In this document: positions 20,558 through 32,107 of the stretch, piece by piece
Layout of the letters: each line of letters opens with the position of its first letter
How positions within the stretch are numbered: the stretch's first letter is position 1
Source of the DNA: Aedes albopictus
Lineage: Eukaryota > Arthropoda > Insecta > Diptera > Culicidae
DNA: 64,000 bases
NCBI RefSeq assembly: GCF_035046485.1
Contig: NC_085138.1
Coordinates: forward strand, 331,062,421 to 331,126,420
Direction: 5' to 3'
Position numbers and translations under genes: made by a program
Notes under the pieces: generated by a model
Databases searched by the model: none
What the model saw: only the letters and a program-made list of their open reading frames with translations
Told to the model about the DNA's origin: nothing

Positions 20558-22567
20558 CCTGCCGCATACCTCTAACATGCTCGACCTCTGCTCCGCAAAA
20601 CGCGGGCACTCGAAGAGTACATGTTCCGCCGTTTCCGCCCTGTTTACACACTCCGGGCATGAGGGTGAGTTTGCATGCCCGAACCTGTGAAAGTACCACC
20701 TAAAGCACCCATGGCCCGACAGGAATTGTGTCAGGTGGAAGTTCACTTCGCCATGGGGCCTACACGTCCACCGGGACACGCTCGGTATGAGCCTGTGTGT
20801 CCACCTACCCTTTGTTGAAGAGTCCCAGACTCTGCCATTTCACCATAGACGAAGTTCTGGCGTTTCGTCGCGCACCTCTCGTACCTCTTTCATCGTAGCA
20901 CTCAACATCCTCGGCCAACACCAATGCTATCGGCATCATGCCCGCTAGCACGCATACCGCGTCTTTCGAGACAGTCCGGTATGCACTGGCCACCCTGAGG
21001 CACATCAGCCTATGTACACTAGGGCAGTTCAGACTTCAAATATGTTAAAAATTCAAAGCTCCCATATGTTCATTGCAATCTTTGGTGCAAAACTAGAGTC
21101 CTGTCAAATTTTCAACCATTTCGGTGGTGATTTAATGGTGGCCCAAAAGCAAAATAGGTTTATATGGGAATTAATATGGAGAATTTTCGACAAAGATTAT
21201 CCACGCTGTAGAACATTAACACATGGATAAAGTCATAGGGTCAAAGTCAAATTGAATTCTTCAGATATCAATGATGAATATTGCCGAAGACCGCAACTCA
21301 TTTAGACTCACCAAAAAGAAGTTATTAATCAATATTCATCCATGCATGCTTGAACGGAAGACCACAGCTCGACCGACACGCTTGACACGCAATCATAGTA
21401 TGCGTGTTAGCTTCTTGCACACCTTGCAGGACATCGTGTATGAAGATGCGCATTCGAGTGAGAATTTGTTAAATATCTTTTTTGCCGATTGTCGAAATAA
21501 GTTCCGGTCTTCGGCAACATTCATCATTGAGATCTAAAGAATTCAATTTGGCTTTGGCCCTATGACTTTAGCCATGTGTAAATGTTCTACAACGCGGATA
21601 ACTTTTTTTGAAAATTGTCTATAGTAATTCCCATATAAACCTATTTTGCTCTTGGGCCACCATTAAATCACCACCGAAATGGCCAAAAATTTTACAGGAC
21701 TCTAGTTTTGCACTAAAGATTGTAATGAACATATGGGAGCTTTGAATTTTTAACATGTTTGAAATCTGAACTGCCCTAATGTACACTCTCTAGTCGGTCA
21801 ACATTCCTCTGCAGCTTGAGCGCGTTCGACCATGCGGCGGCGCCATACCGTAGTATGGACACCGCGACTGACGCGAGCAGCTTCCGCTTACTCGAGACAA
21901 CTGCCAAACTGTTTGACATCATCCTAGACAATGCCATAACCGCTACACTCGCCCTCTTACAAGCATACTCGACATGATTACTGAAGCTCAACTTGTCGTC
22001 GACCATGACTCCAAGAAGCTTCAGTGAGCGACAGGACTCGATCGAGCACCCGCCCGTGGTGACCACTGCCTGCTGTGCAGACTGGCGGTTGTTCACCACC
22101 ACCACCTCCGTCTTGTGGTGTGCGAGTGTCAGTTGCCTCGACCTCATCCAGCCCTCCACTATGTCAATCGCATGCGCTGCCGTCAATTCCACCTTTTCGA
22201 GCGACTCACCGTATACCACCAGGGTAATGTCGTCAGCGAAGCCAACCAACTTTACTCCCGGTGGTAGTGCCAGCCTCAGTACTCCATCGTATGCCGCGTT
22301 CCACAGTACCGGACCCAAGATGGATCCTTGCGGTACCCCCGCAGTGACATTGTACTGTTTTTGGCCTTCCTCGGTGTCGTAAATCAGCACCCTGCTCTGG
22401 AAGTAACTACCCAGAATACGCCTTAGGCCAGCCGGGACACCTAAGCGAGTTATGGCGCTCTCTATGGCGGCCCAGCTTACACTATTGAAGGCGTTTCTAA
22501 CGTCTAGCGTTACGATCGCGCAGTACCGTATGCCTCTTCTCTTTTTCTGCAGCGCAATTTCGGCCAA
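20558..22567 (-). pseudogene. R1-clade ORF2 fragment (copy C), split by hAT-like foldback
   Basis: RT palm and thumb on minus at 21776-22567: TLDVRNAFNSVSW, GVPQGSILGPVLWN, KLVGFADDITLVVY and MRSRQLTLAHHKTEVVVVNN. After the 759 bp foldback (21020-21778) the protein continues at 20805-21005 (MCLRVASAYRTVSKDAVCVL) and 20558-20779 (GEVNFHLTQFLSGHGCFRW, CPECVNRAETAEHVLFECPR, a C-terminal CCHC-like cluster). It is truncated on the 5' side at 22567 (starting AEIALQKKRR) and on the 3' side at VCGRD. A frameshift lies between 20779 and 20805. The catalytic FADD is intact. It resembles copy B more closely than copy A by eye. Confidence 0.85.
21020..21778. mobile_element. hAT-like foldback MITE in copy C
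   Basis: Terminal inverted repeats TAGGGCAGTTCAGA/T extend into arms of about 270 bp (CATATGTTCATTGCAATCTT, TCGGTGGTGATTTAATGGTG and their inverted partners). The exact 8 bp target duplication ATGTACAC occurs at 21012-21019 and 21779-21786. 8 bp duplications and a TAGGG start are hAT hallmarks. No transposase is present. Confidence 0.85.
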
Positions 22568-22587
22568 TCCATGTATTTAGTGGGTCA

Positions 22588-22713
22588 GCGATGTAGTCCT
22601 GTCTTCTACTTTACCTGTAGAAGGTGGTCCTCAACCCCAACTACCTGGACATCCCAGTTCGGATGTCTGTTGAGTAGATTATTCCCTTTTTGCTTAGAGA
22701 TGAAAAAAAAAGA
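22588..22713 (+). mobile_element. R1-clade 3' UTR end (plus), extremely 5'-truncated
   Basis: GGATGTCTGTTGAGTAGATT, ATTCCCTTTTTGCTTAGA and a terminal A9 closely parallel the last 60 bases of copy A (GGGTGTCTGTTGAGCAGATT ... GGTTTAGAAGG then A9, on minus at 49121-49180). Only the 3' UTR was inserted. Confidence 0.7.
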
Positions 22714-23070
22714 GTGATTCTGAAGAGCAGGCATCAGAGTCCGTTACCTTATCCCAGTGCCCTGCGAGATTCGAATGAACTGGATAGTTCACCCGAAACC
22801 CTTGCGTATTTTGCACACCGTTCAACATTGCTGTAACCAGTCTGGTAGGCTTTCCGAAGAAACTCGTTCGTATATGATTTTCAATAGATCTGTGCGCTCC
22901 ATATTGTCTCACGCCGCTTAGAAGTAGATGAACAAGTTGAGATCTGCAATTCGTGGGATTTCAGGAGGATTTGTCGCACAGGGAAGCTCTGGTCTGTCGA
23001 GTGGCAGTCGATGAAGTTGGCCACGTCCGTAAAATCAACCTGGGATAGGAAGGAATGCTAGTTTGACAAC
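22714..23070 (-). pseudogene. RTE-clade reverse transcriptase remnant
   Basis: On minus, short blocks correspond to the palm region of the RTE fragment at 1422-1892: FIDCHSTDQSF-VRQILLKSHE, GVQN / GELSSSFESRRAL. Frameshifts and stops are frequent. The catalytic box is not visible. Confidence 0.65.
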
Positions 23071-24576
23071 CGTTGCTGCAAGCTCTCTTGCATTAGTTAT
23101 CATGTTGAACTTGTTTTACTCAGTTGAGCAAAAAAAAGTATATATCCCCAGCTACTATTGTTGATGAACGTTGCTATAAATCTTTGTTGTGTACAACATC
23201 CATTTATCAACCAGCAACATTTTAAAACAGCACGGCACCAAACCTGGCATCAAACTTCATGAAATGAGTTCAGCTTTCAAACCTTGCCAATTTGCCATAG
23301 TCTACACAAAAGTCCATCAAAAAATATGCATCGCATCACGGCGCACACTGGAGTCTAGTGCTAAGTCAATAATTATAGTTTCAACGTCAACCCAACCCAT
23401 TTATCCATCCTTTGGTCTAACGCGGTTGCCGCCGCTGCCCGCCGTGCCTGATCGTATAATGATTTCTCGTCGCCATTTATGTTACGGCTTCAAAGACTTG
23501 ATGAGCCCGACAACGCAACGCAACGACGACGACGTCGACGAAACCAGGCAGGCGTATCATAGAGGAAAATTGCTTTTTTTCTTCTCGACTTTTGGATCAT
23601 AAATTGTAATCACCCAACGCCAAGCAAGTGGCGATCTCGCCGGAATGGAAGAATGACTCGGCTGTGGTGCTATGTTGGGGTCCCATCTTGTTGGTGGCGT
23701 CCGTCCGAGTAGGTACCGGTATGCAAAAATTGGATAGTTGATTGCAAACAAGATGATGATTCGGCGATCTTGGGTCCAGTCAGCGTGGCAGACAATGTTT
23801 GCCCACCTCTTGGGGACGAGGAAAATCATCCAATCTTGGTTAGAGGTTGCAAAATACTGTCCCCTCCGGGAGGTGTACCCGTGCCCTGCTGTGTGGGGAG
23901 AGTCCGTCAATTGCGAGTGTGTCGCAAGTTGTAACGGCATAGAGAAAAACAACCTCACTTACTACCCGTTGGCGTTCCGCTATCCGGAACATTTCTTCTC
24001 TTGTGCTCGTGAGTAAACAATTTTCCGCTTTGTAAGGGTGCTGTCGAAGCATTGAAGCAGTGCAGCAGAGGTTTCCAACCTGCTGCCAGCGGGACACTGA
24101 AGTTCCAAAAGCCTGCATTTTTAATTCCACAAATACCTATGTTGAGAATCAATAAAAAGATGTTCTGCCCCACGTAGTAAATGGTTGCCAACCACTGCCG
24201 TAGGACGACTGATTCTCGAAGACCATGCTTAGGCCTTTCGCGAGCCGGGAGTCCATCTCTCCGCTTTGATCAAGAACTTGTGCCCATTTCTTGTATCAAG
24301 TGGTAAGAATGTTTATTCATGGAGCACAATTATTATATTCAAATTATCGTTCGATAGAACCTTGTCTCTGGCCGCATTGTACGGAAAATCGCGGCGAAAG
24401 GGTGAAATAGTCGTCATTGTGTGATGGGTTATAGTAGTGATGTTATGCTGTTTGGTTCTGGTATCGGTATGATAATTTATGCAAATAATGTGCTTGTCTA
24501 TTTAGTCTGATGGAGATGAAGAAAACGCACTTTGCTGTGCTAAAGTGGCAATCACACACACTTGTCTAATGAGGAG
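23071..24576. other. Low-repeat DNA without a recognised gene
   Basis: Mixed composition with a GC-richer patch around 23430-23560 (CGACGACGACGTCGACG). Short open frames lie on both strands, the longest around 130 codons, with no family match I can recognise. Confidence 0.45.
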
Positions 24577-24708
24577 CAAGGATGGGAACACTCACTTGCG
24601 AAGAGATACATTCACTTGCTGTTTTCTCTGCTCAGAAGCTTGCAATCAAGAAACAATGTAAAACAGCAAGTGAGTGTAACTCTTTGCAAGTAAGTGTTCC
24701 CATCCCTG
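24577..24708. mobile_element. hAT-like MITE, 132 bp
   Basis: Terminal inverted repeats CAAGGATGGGAACACTCACT and the complement of CAGGGATGGGAACACTTACT. An exact 8 bp duplication ATGAGGAG occurs at 24569-24576 and 24709-24716. The arms continue inward (CACTTGCTGTTTT / AAAACAGCAAGTG), so the element is almost a complete hairpin. Confidence 0.9.
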
Positions 24709-24716
24709 ATGAGGAG

Positions 24717-25584
24717 GTGATGTTTATTGAGATTAGTGACAAATCAAACCGTTTCTGAGATCGGGAAGGTCATGGTTGAAACGATGCATTTTCATGATGA
24801 AACACCATCAATTTGGATTTGGATAGAAGATGGTGCCAACCTGGTATAAAGCTATTATCAATAATACAAACACGGCAATAAAGTCAGAATTCGATTTGTA
24901 CCTAATAGCGATTAAATTGTAATCCTCGAAAGCCTATCACCAACAGCTCAACACAATCAACCCCACCGGGGTTTCATAATCTAATCGGCGGCTCTAATGA
25001 TCCCTCACGGCCGGACCGGACCTCTTACATCATCATTTGAGTCAATTTCTCCCTAACGGAGTTTTCACCTTCCCGGCCAATAATCATCACTCATACACGG
25101 GTCGGGACCAGCCAGCCAGCCAGCCAGAGCTTCCACATCTACACGCCGACCAATCAAGATCAATTTTTCCGCCCATCTAGCAAATCCCTCCCGAGAGAGG
25201 TCCGTCGACGCGACGGCTTTGCTTAATTGGATTAGAATCTGTGCAGGCAGCTTTTCCACGCTTGAATCGTATTTCTTCCTGAAGGTACAGCCTCTAGGCA
25301 GGGCAATGAAAACGCGCAAGATTGGCAATTCAATCGCAATCAAACCTGAAGCTCATCTCGGGTGGATCTCTCACAGTGCGTGAAAGTTTTACCAATAGTA
25401 GTGGCATTGAGTTTTGTTTCCCTAGGAAGGAAATTTTTGGTCTTCGGGAATGTGCGATATTTACGCAAGAGCTGACAGTTCAGGAATTTATTTGGAGTAA
25501 AGATAATGCAAAAGATAAATATCAGTTCGAATCTAAGGTAAGAAACTTTTTTTTCCTGTACTTATAATATAATATATTATACAA
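24717..25584. other. Unrecognised DNA
   Basis: Includes a GC-richer stretch (24950-25300) with AGCCAGCCAGCCAGCCAGAG at 25110. No gene, RNA or transposon recognised. Confidence 0.4.
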
Positions 25585-25990
25585 GCTGTACCCGGCAAAC
25601 TTTGTCTTGCCTACTGCGTTTTTTGACGTTTCAAGTTTCTATCTAAGACCCAGTCCCCGGTCATAAACTGTTTGGAAAATCGATTTTCAAAAACTCTCAA
25701 TTTGTCAATTTTTTTGCCTCATTAACCTTCCTTGGGTGAAAACTAACAGAACGAAACTAAGACGATCAAAATCGGACCTTCCGTTCGCAAGTTATGACTG
25801 GTCCCACGTATGCCACTGCATTTTTATATATATAGACTAGCTGACCCGGCAAACTTTGTATTGCCCATATCAATTGGGGCTCTTGCACTACGACAGTTTA
25901 TATTGGTTTAGTTGAGACGGTTTTGAATTTAAGTTTCAAAGTTTTTCTAGTGTTTTTGCTTATGCTTTAAACACGTCATCCTGTAAACTA
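25585..25990 (+). repeat. CTAGCTG-CCGGCAAAC elements, two adjacent copies
   Basis: Copy 1 runs from AGCTGTACCCGGCAAACTTT (25585) to TTTTTATATATATAG (25834). Copy 2 starts ACTAGCTGACCCGGCAAAC directly after and fades near 25990. The same start and end signals bound the copies at 27722-28026 and 29510-30151. It is non-coding. The ATATATAG-type 3' tail suggests a retroposed or tail-replicating repeat, but I cannot name the family. Confidence 0.75.
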
Positions 25991-26247
25991 ATTGAATTCA
26001 AAAATCATCATCAAAAATTTGATGATTCAAATATGCTTGACTAATAAAAATTCGAACTTCTATTAGAACATGTTTATTACCTGAGAAACATACCGCTCCT
26101 GTTTTATTTACCTGAATAAGTTTTATCTCTTGAAGGTTTTTTATATGAAGGTCCTTGCTTTTGTAACAGTGTAATGCAAAAGAACAACCTGTTTCTAAAA
26201 GAAGGAAACGTCTCAGATGCAGTTTGGTTGTTAACCAACTTTTTATC

Positions 26248-26597
26248 AGTGTAACTGGACGCATTTTCTCATTTGATTAGTTTTTGATTTTTTTTTTAAA
26301 TAACGAAGCAATATTTTTATAATCGGTTTTTATACACAGTTAGAGGAAGGATCGAGCTATCTCCTGGAATTTTTCCAGGTGTAAAACTTTTACCAATTTT
26401 TCAAAAACCATATTTTTTTAAATTTTATTTCAAAATGGTTTCCATAAAACTGAAAAACATTTTCCACCTGAAAAAAAAATTCAGGAGATACCTTGATCCT
26501 TCCTCTGTGTACGAAACCCGATTTTGAAAATATTGCTTCGTTATTTAATAAAAAATCAAAAATCAAAAAATGAGGAAATGCTTCCAGATTCACCTTA
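26248..26597. mobile_element. Foldback MITE
   Basis: The left arm (GCATTTTCTCATTTGATTAG, AATAACGAAGCAATATTTTT, GAGGAAGGATCGAG) is the inverted counterpart of the right arm (GATCCTTCCTCTGTG, AATATTGCTTCGTTATTTAA, AAATGAGGAAATGC). Arms are about 150 bp and nearly meet in the centre (TTTTCCAGGTGTAAAAC / TTTTCCACCTGAAAA). Outer boundaries are approximate and no target duplication was established. Confidence 0.75.
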
Positions 26598-27721
26598 AAA
26601 TAGAAAATCTACCATAGAGTTAACAGTTCAACTTTCATAAGCTACACAACAATGCCACTCGAAAGAAAAACTTTGATTAAAATAAGAAAACATTTCTGTT
26701 GTCATTCTCAGGAGTTGGGCCACAAAAAAATGTAACAGTGTGACTTGAAAGAACTGCCTATTATTAAAAGAAGGAATAATCTCAGAAAGAGTGGCAGTAT
26801 AAGGAGCAAGAAGAACAACCTGTGTGACAATTAGGACATGATGATCATTCTGCCTAATATTTATTCGGAACATTGTGCATTCGGCTGGACGACGTTCGAC
26901 CTAATAGCCGTCGGCCGGACATCACTTCCAAAATATACCTTTTCTCCTTCCAGGGATGGATATTACGGACATTTTTAGCCTTCAAAAACCACCAGATGCA
27001 AAATTTGGTTTCCTTTGCTTTTTACTGCTCATGTTATGCCAGGCTCAGTGTACCAGTTATGGCTATTGTACCTCAAATTGGCCATAGTTGATTTTCAGCA
27101 TTTAACGATGCAAATCAACACGAAAAAAAAAATGTGAACAAAAGGTCATATTCACATAAGATGGAAAAGCTCATTAAAACATCAACATTTGCTACAATTA
27201 TAGTAAAAATAAATCATGTTTCTTTAAATTTCGGCTCCTTTGCACCTTATTTTACCATAGTGTACCAGTTATGGCAAGTCCCATAAGGAATGCAAGCAAA
27301 TAGTGCGAAGTGGAACCAAAATTACAAATGTATCCATAACAGGTACAGGGTGCCTATCATTAGCACACGCCGTAATAAATATCAAAAGCAGTTTTGATAT
27401 CGTTTCTATATTTTTCCTCTAAAGTATGGAAACTAAGCTATGATTTGACATATTGTTGACTTTTGTAGGTTTTCTTCTTATTTTTGTAGAAATAGTTTTA
27501 CTTAGGTAGTGTTATAACTGGTACAGCCGCCCTACTTTTTTTGGTTGAATAGGAGGAGGGTCCTGCGAGATGGGGGTCGCACACGACTTTTCAAACATGT
27601 GTTGCCTTCAAAACCCATCACATTAATAATTTAGTTCCATTTGCTTTGGTCTTCATATTATTCATATTATTCATATTTGTTCTATATATATTCATAAAAG
27701 TGTTGATTTATTTGTATAGGA
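26598..27721. other. AT-rich DNA with weak repeats
   Basis: TACCAGTTATGGC occurs at about 27051 and 27263, suggesting degenerate repeats. A CGGCTGGACGACGTTCGACC-type patch lies at 26882. No gene recognised. Confidence 0.4.
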
Positions 27722-28026
27722 TACTAGCTGTCCCGGCAAACTTTGTCTTGCCAAGCTGTGGTGGTTTGACAACTGTTGAGCTCAGAATAGCACCGGACTC
27801 TAGATTGGTTTTATTTCGATCATATTGATTTCCTTCCCAGCTCATGAAAAATCAGTAGTTTATCAATTTTCTTACTTTTCTAGTTGATTTTCGTAACTTT
27901 TTGTACATATAAACACAGTCACGACGAATACGAACCGAACCGTTCAAGAGCCATGCTGATCGGTTCAACCGTTCTTGAGTTTTGTTGCCTCAAAGGTTGA
28001 TGTCCCTCATTTTTATATATATAGAT
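27722..28026 (+). repeat. CTAGCTG-CCGGCAAAC element copy
   Basis: Starts ACTAGCTGTCCCGGCAAAC and ends TTTTTATATATATAGATG. The middle carries CCGAACCGTTCAAGAGCC and GATCGGTTCAACCGTTC, equivalent to the GATCGGTTCAGTAGTTT block of the 29-30 kb copies. Confidence 0.75.
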
Positions 28027-28640
28027 GTCCTTCCAGCGCGGGGAAGGGCCTCAAGCTATCATAAAAACATTTATTGTTCTCTTAAATCTGCACATGGCAA
28101 ATTAGGTTCGGTTTGTTTAATTGGCTCTTACGTGATGAAGAATTTTTCGATTCATTTGTTTGGCAGCCCCCTCTTTCCAAAAAGTGGAGGCGTCTCAAGT
28201 TATCATGAAAGCATTTCTTACCTTCTAAACCCTTTACATGTCAAATATGGTTCCATTTGCTTGATTAGTTCTCGAGTTTGCATTTGAATGGGAGCCCCCC
28301 CCCCCCTTTCCAAAGACCCTACCATAGTAACGTGTTTAGGCTTCTAAAACTCAAGTTATGCAGTAATTTCCGTTACATTTGTATGGAAACCCCCTTTTCG
28401 AGAGGGGAGGAGTCTCACTCTACCATCGGACCATTTATTGCTTTCTAAAACCTCCGCGTAGCAAATTTGTTTTCATTTGCTTGATGAATTCTCGAGTTAT
28501 TCAGAAATGTCCGTTTCATGTATGTGGGAGCCTCCCTTTCCACAGAAAGGAGGGGTCCCACAACACCGGAAAAACATTTGTTTCCTTCTGAATCCTCCCC
28601 CCCCCCCTTTGCCCTTTGCAGGAGCTAAGTGGGCGTTTTG
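28027..28640 (+). repeat. Degenerate tandem repeat (about 120-150 bp)
   Basis: Three to four degenerate units each contain AAAACATTTATTG, CTTCTAAA, CAAATTTGGTTCCATTTGC-like and TTGATTAGTTCTCGAG, followed by a C-run (GGAGCCCCCC). It directly follows the previous element and probably forms part of the same composite repeat. Confidence 0.7.
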
Positions 28641-28726
28641 GGAAAACTCTGCTTAGGTAATATAATTATCCTGCATGGTTCTTAAGAGCATATATTAAAA
28701 TTTATTTGCGTCCAATAAGATTTTCT

Positions 28727-28975
28727 TATTCAGCATGACCATGCTGAGGGTGACGGGTTCGATTCCCGGTCGGTCCAGGATCTTTTCGTACAGGAAATTT
28801 CCTTGACTTCCTTGGGCATAGAGTATCTTCGTGCCTGCCACACGATATACACATGCAAAATGGTCATTGGCAGAGGAAGCTCTCAGTTAATAACTGTGGA
28901 AGTGCTCATAGAACACTAAGCTGAGAAGCAGGCTTTGTCCCAGTGAGGACGTTACGCCAAGAAGAAGAAGAAGAT
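28727..28975 (+). mobile_element. tRNA-derived SINE (family S1), 5'-truncated
   Basis: The head is cut at ATTCAGCATGACCATGCTG but keeps the B box GGGTTCGATTCCCGG (28757). The body runs CTCTCAGTTAATAACTGTGG, CACTAAGCTGAGAAGCAGGC, TTTGTCCCAGTGAGGACG and ends in (AAG)n. A full-length sister copy is on minus at 54693-54979. Flanking AAGATTTTCTT and AAGATTTCTTTT are a plausible target duplication. Confidence 0.85.
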
Positions 28976-29199
28976 TTCTTTTGTTGGACCAGCACACGGC
29001 TCGGCCCGCGAAGATCAGTTTCTGCGACTTACCGTAAAGGATTTCCTTCCCCTCTTGGCCAACCCCCCTCCTACAATGCCCGCTTTCCTGTCGGCCGAGT
29101 ACAGGCCCAGACACCGCTCACCTTGCCATCCGGTGAGATTTCCGGCCGCACAGCTCCACAGAAGTCGCTGATCGGTGATCGAATAGCAGCGTTATGTTG
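28976..29199. other. Unrecognised GC-richer spacer
   Basis: Short region between the SINE and the next repeat cluster. Nothing recognised. Confidence 0.4.
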
Positions 29200-29726
29200 T
29201 TGATTCGTTTCAGCCCTTTCAAATATGACAATCATTTCAGCGCCGCACTCTAGATTGGATTTGTTTACGACTGTGTTGAACTCCTCTCCCAGCTCATTTC
29301 CGGTTCATTCCTATGGGAGCCCCCCGTTTTAGAGACCGGAGCGGTCTCATACCAAGCTAAGAACCTTCCCCGACCTCAAACATACCCACATACAAAATTT
29401 CACATCGATCGGTTCAGTAGTTTCCGAATGCATAGCGGTCAGACAGACAGACAGACAGACAGACCGACAGACAGACAGACAGACAGACGGAAATTCATTT
29501 TTATATATATACTAGCTGTTCCGGCAAACGTCGTTCTGCCTGCCTACTGTGTTTTTTGACATGCAGCTCCATAGGGACGTCCCCGGTGAAGTCATCTGTA
29601 TGGGAGCCCCCGTTCCAGAGACCGGAGAGGTCCCGCACCAAGCTAAGAACCTTCCCCGGCCCCAAAAATACCCACATACAAAATTTCACACCGATCGGTC
29701 CAGTAGTTTTCGAATCCATAGCGGTC

Positions 29727-29793
<67 letters not shown>

Positions 29794-30059
29794 AATTCAT
29801 TTTTATATATATAGATAGATAGATAGATAGATATATAGATATACTAGCTGTCCCGGCAAACGTCGTACTGCCTGCCTACTGTGTTTTTTGACATGCAGCT
29901 CCATAGGGAGGTCCCCCGCGAAGTCATCTGTATGGGAGCCCCCCGTTTCAGAGACCGGAGAGGTCTCACACCAGGCTAAGAACCTTCCCCGGTCCCAAAC
30001 CCCCCTGCATACAAAATTTGAAGCCGATCGGTTCAGTAGTTTCCGTATCCATAGCGGTC

Positions 30060-30114
<55 letters not shown>

Positions 30115-30151
30115 AATTCATTTTTATATATATAGATAGATATATGTAGAT
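29200..30151 (+). repeat. Three head-to-tail CTAGCTG-CCGGCAAAC elements with GACA microsatellites
   Basis: Copies at about 29200-29509, 29510-29815 and 29843-30151 share GGGAGCCCCC, CAGAGACCGGAGAGGTC, CAAGCTAAGAACCTTCCCCG, CACCGATCGGTCCAGTAG, a (CAGA)n run and TTCATTTTTATATATATA. The first copy lacks the CCGGCAAAC start. The CAGA runs create long SVCLSVCL-type open frames that are artefacts of the microsatellite. Between copies 2 and 3 are (GATA)n units. Confidence 0.85.
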
Positions 30152-31324
30152 TAGGCCTGTCCAGCTTTTCAAAAATGTTCTCTGATTCTCAAGTCCACCC
30201 CCGTATTTTGATTCGCATCCTGAAAGAAGTAACTGGCCAAAATTTCAGCCAAATCCATTGAAATTAAAAGGTGCATCAAATCAATTTTGTGTTTTTCGAC
30301 TATTTTCGAACTTCAAAAAATCATAACTACACTAAAACTTGTTAAAACTTAATTCTTTCGACAGAAATTGAAAGATATACTTGTTTGCTACAAGTTCTCC
30401 GAACAACGCATGCCAATAAAATTGAAGGAAACATATTGAATTATCACATTTGTAATCAGAAAAACCATAAAAAGTTGATTTTTTAAAAGATTTTTGTTCT
30501 GGAACACCCTAATATACGTAATAAGTTGGATTTTTTTGAACGGCATCGTTTTTTGTGATTATTTGCTTCTTCGCAATCAATGCTGTAGGAATTGAGCAAA
30601 AATTATTAAAATTCGTGAAAGCCAATTTCGTCCCAAAAACTAGCTTTTCGGGGGCAATCACGCTGTGGCGCGAAATTGTACTGAACGTAGTAGCTTTGCT
30701 TCCTTGCAGTTTACCTTGGCTACCCCTTATCTCGGGTGTAAACAAACAAGCGTGTTGGCCATCAATATCAATGCTGACGCGATGCCACTTTCTGCGCGCC
30801 CAAGCATGATTGCCCCCGAAAACCTAGTTTTTAGGACACATTTGGCTTTCACGAATTTTAATAATTTTTGCTCAACTCCTACAGAAATGATGTCAAAGAA
30901 GCAAATAACCACAAAACATTAGACAATATAATGCCGTTTTAAAAAATCTAGCATATTACGTATATTAGGGTGTTCTAGAACAAAATCTATCCAAAAATCA
31001 ACTTTTTTAGGTTTTTCTGATTACAAATGTGATAATTACATATGTTTCCTTCAATTTTATTGGCATGCGTTGTTCGGAGAACTTGTACCAAACAAGTATA
31101 TCTTTCAATTTCTGTCGAAAGAATTAAGTTCTAACAAGTTTTAGTGTAGTTATGATTTTTTGAAGTTCGAAAATAGTCGAAAAACACAAAATTTATTTGA
31201 TGCACCTCTTAATTTCAATGGATTTGGCTGAAATTTTGACCAGTTATTTCATTTAGGATGCGAATCAAAATACGGGGGTGGACTTGAGAATCAGAGAGCA
31301 TTTTTGAAAAGCTGGACAGGCCTA
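30152..31324. mobile_element. hAT-like foldback, 1.17 kb with 500 bp arms
   Basis: Ends TAGGCCTGTCCAGCTTTTC and its complement. The two arms are inverted copies for about 500 bp (for example CCACCCCCGTATTTTGATTC with GAATCAAAATACGGGGGTGG), leaving only a short centre near 30675-30800. The 8 bp flanks ATGTAGAT and ATATAGAT (7 of 8) fit a hAT-type duplication. It sits directly in the (ATAG)n tail of the preceding repeat. No coding frame is recognised. Confidence 0.85.
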
Positions 31325-31539
31325 ATATAGATGTGTCTAACAGTGTCATGTTTGAAAAAAAAAATAACAATGCCTATTGTCTCGCAAAATTTCAACTAAT
31401 TAAATTCAACGGATCGAAACCTTGAGCAACTTGAGTATGTGCGGATTTCAAACGGTAACGGTACACTAAAACCCCAATTTACGCTCAAAATGGGGGAAGC
31501 GTAAGCTGGGGGAAGCGCCATTTATATTATTATATTTTT

Positions 31540-32100
31540 TTTAATTCCTTTAGAGAACCCTCCAGAAATTTTATCATGAGTTCGTCTAGAAAACCTTCCA
31601 TGCTTAAGAAATTCCTCCATGAAGTATTTCAGAAATTTCTTCGGGTATTCTTTCAGAAAACCATCCACGGATTCCAGACATTCTAACAGCGTTTTATTTT
31701 TCCAGTTCAGAATTCAGGATTTCTTCAAAAAAAATCCAATGTTCCTTCAAAAATATTTTTAGGCATGCCATAACTTCCTCCATACATTTTCCAAAGAATT
31801 TCTATATAGAACCTCCTGAAATGGCTACATTGATTTCTTAGAAATTTCATAAATTAGATCATGCAAAAATATGTTCATTTTCAACACCTCTCCTCGTCCT
31901 ATGGTACACTTTTTGTATGTGGCATCCTCTAAAATTTGTGTTTGGGTTATCACACTTTTCAGAACACCTACTTTCTCAAAGTGTGGCGTAATTTATGGAC
32001 GTTCCCCCTTAATAAATAACTCCGGGAACTCAATTTACAAAGTAATCCTAGCCCCAGGGTTGTTTCAGTAATTCCTCCATCGGTTGCATCGAAAATTATT
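31540..32100. repeat. Degenerate TTCCTCCAGAAATT motifs and MITE end
   Basis: 31540-31850 holds short irregular copies of motifs like CCTCCAGAAATTTT and TTCTTCAAAAA. At 31980-32006 is GGCGTAATTTATGGACGTTC, the terminus of a dispersed MITE related to 6212-6369. Confidence 0.55.
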
Positions 32101-32107
32101 TCAGGGT

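Noticed and set aside
28740..28790. tRNA gene suggested by a perfect T-arm (GGGTTCGATTCCC)
   Set aside because: It is the B box of a SINE; no acceptor stem or anticodon arm closes, and the SINE body follows.
29501..29800. Repetitive SVCLSVCL protein
   Set aside because: Translation of a CAGA microsatellite.
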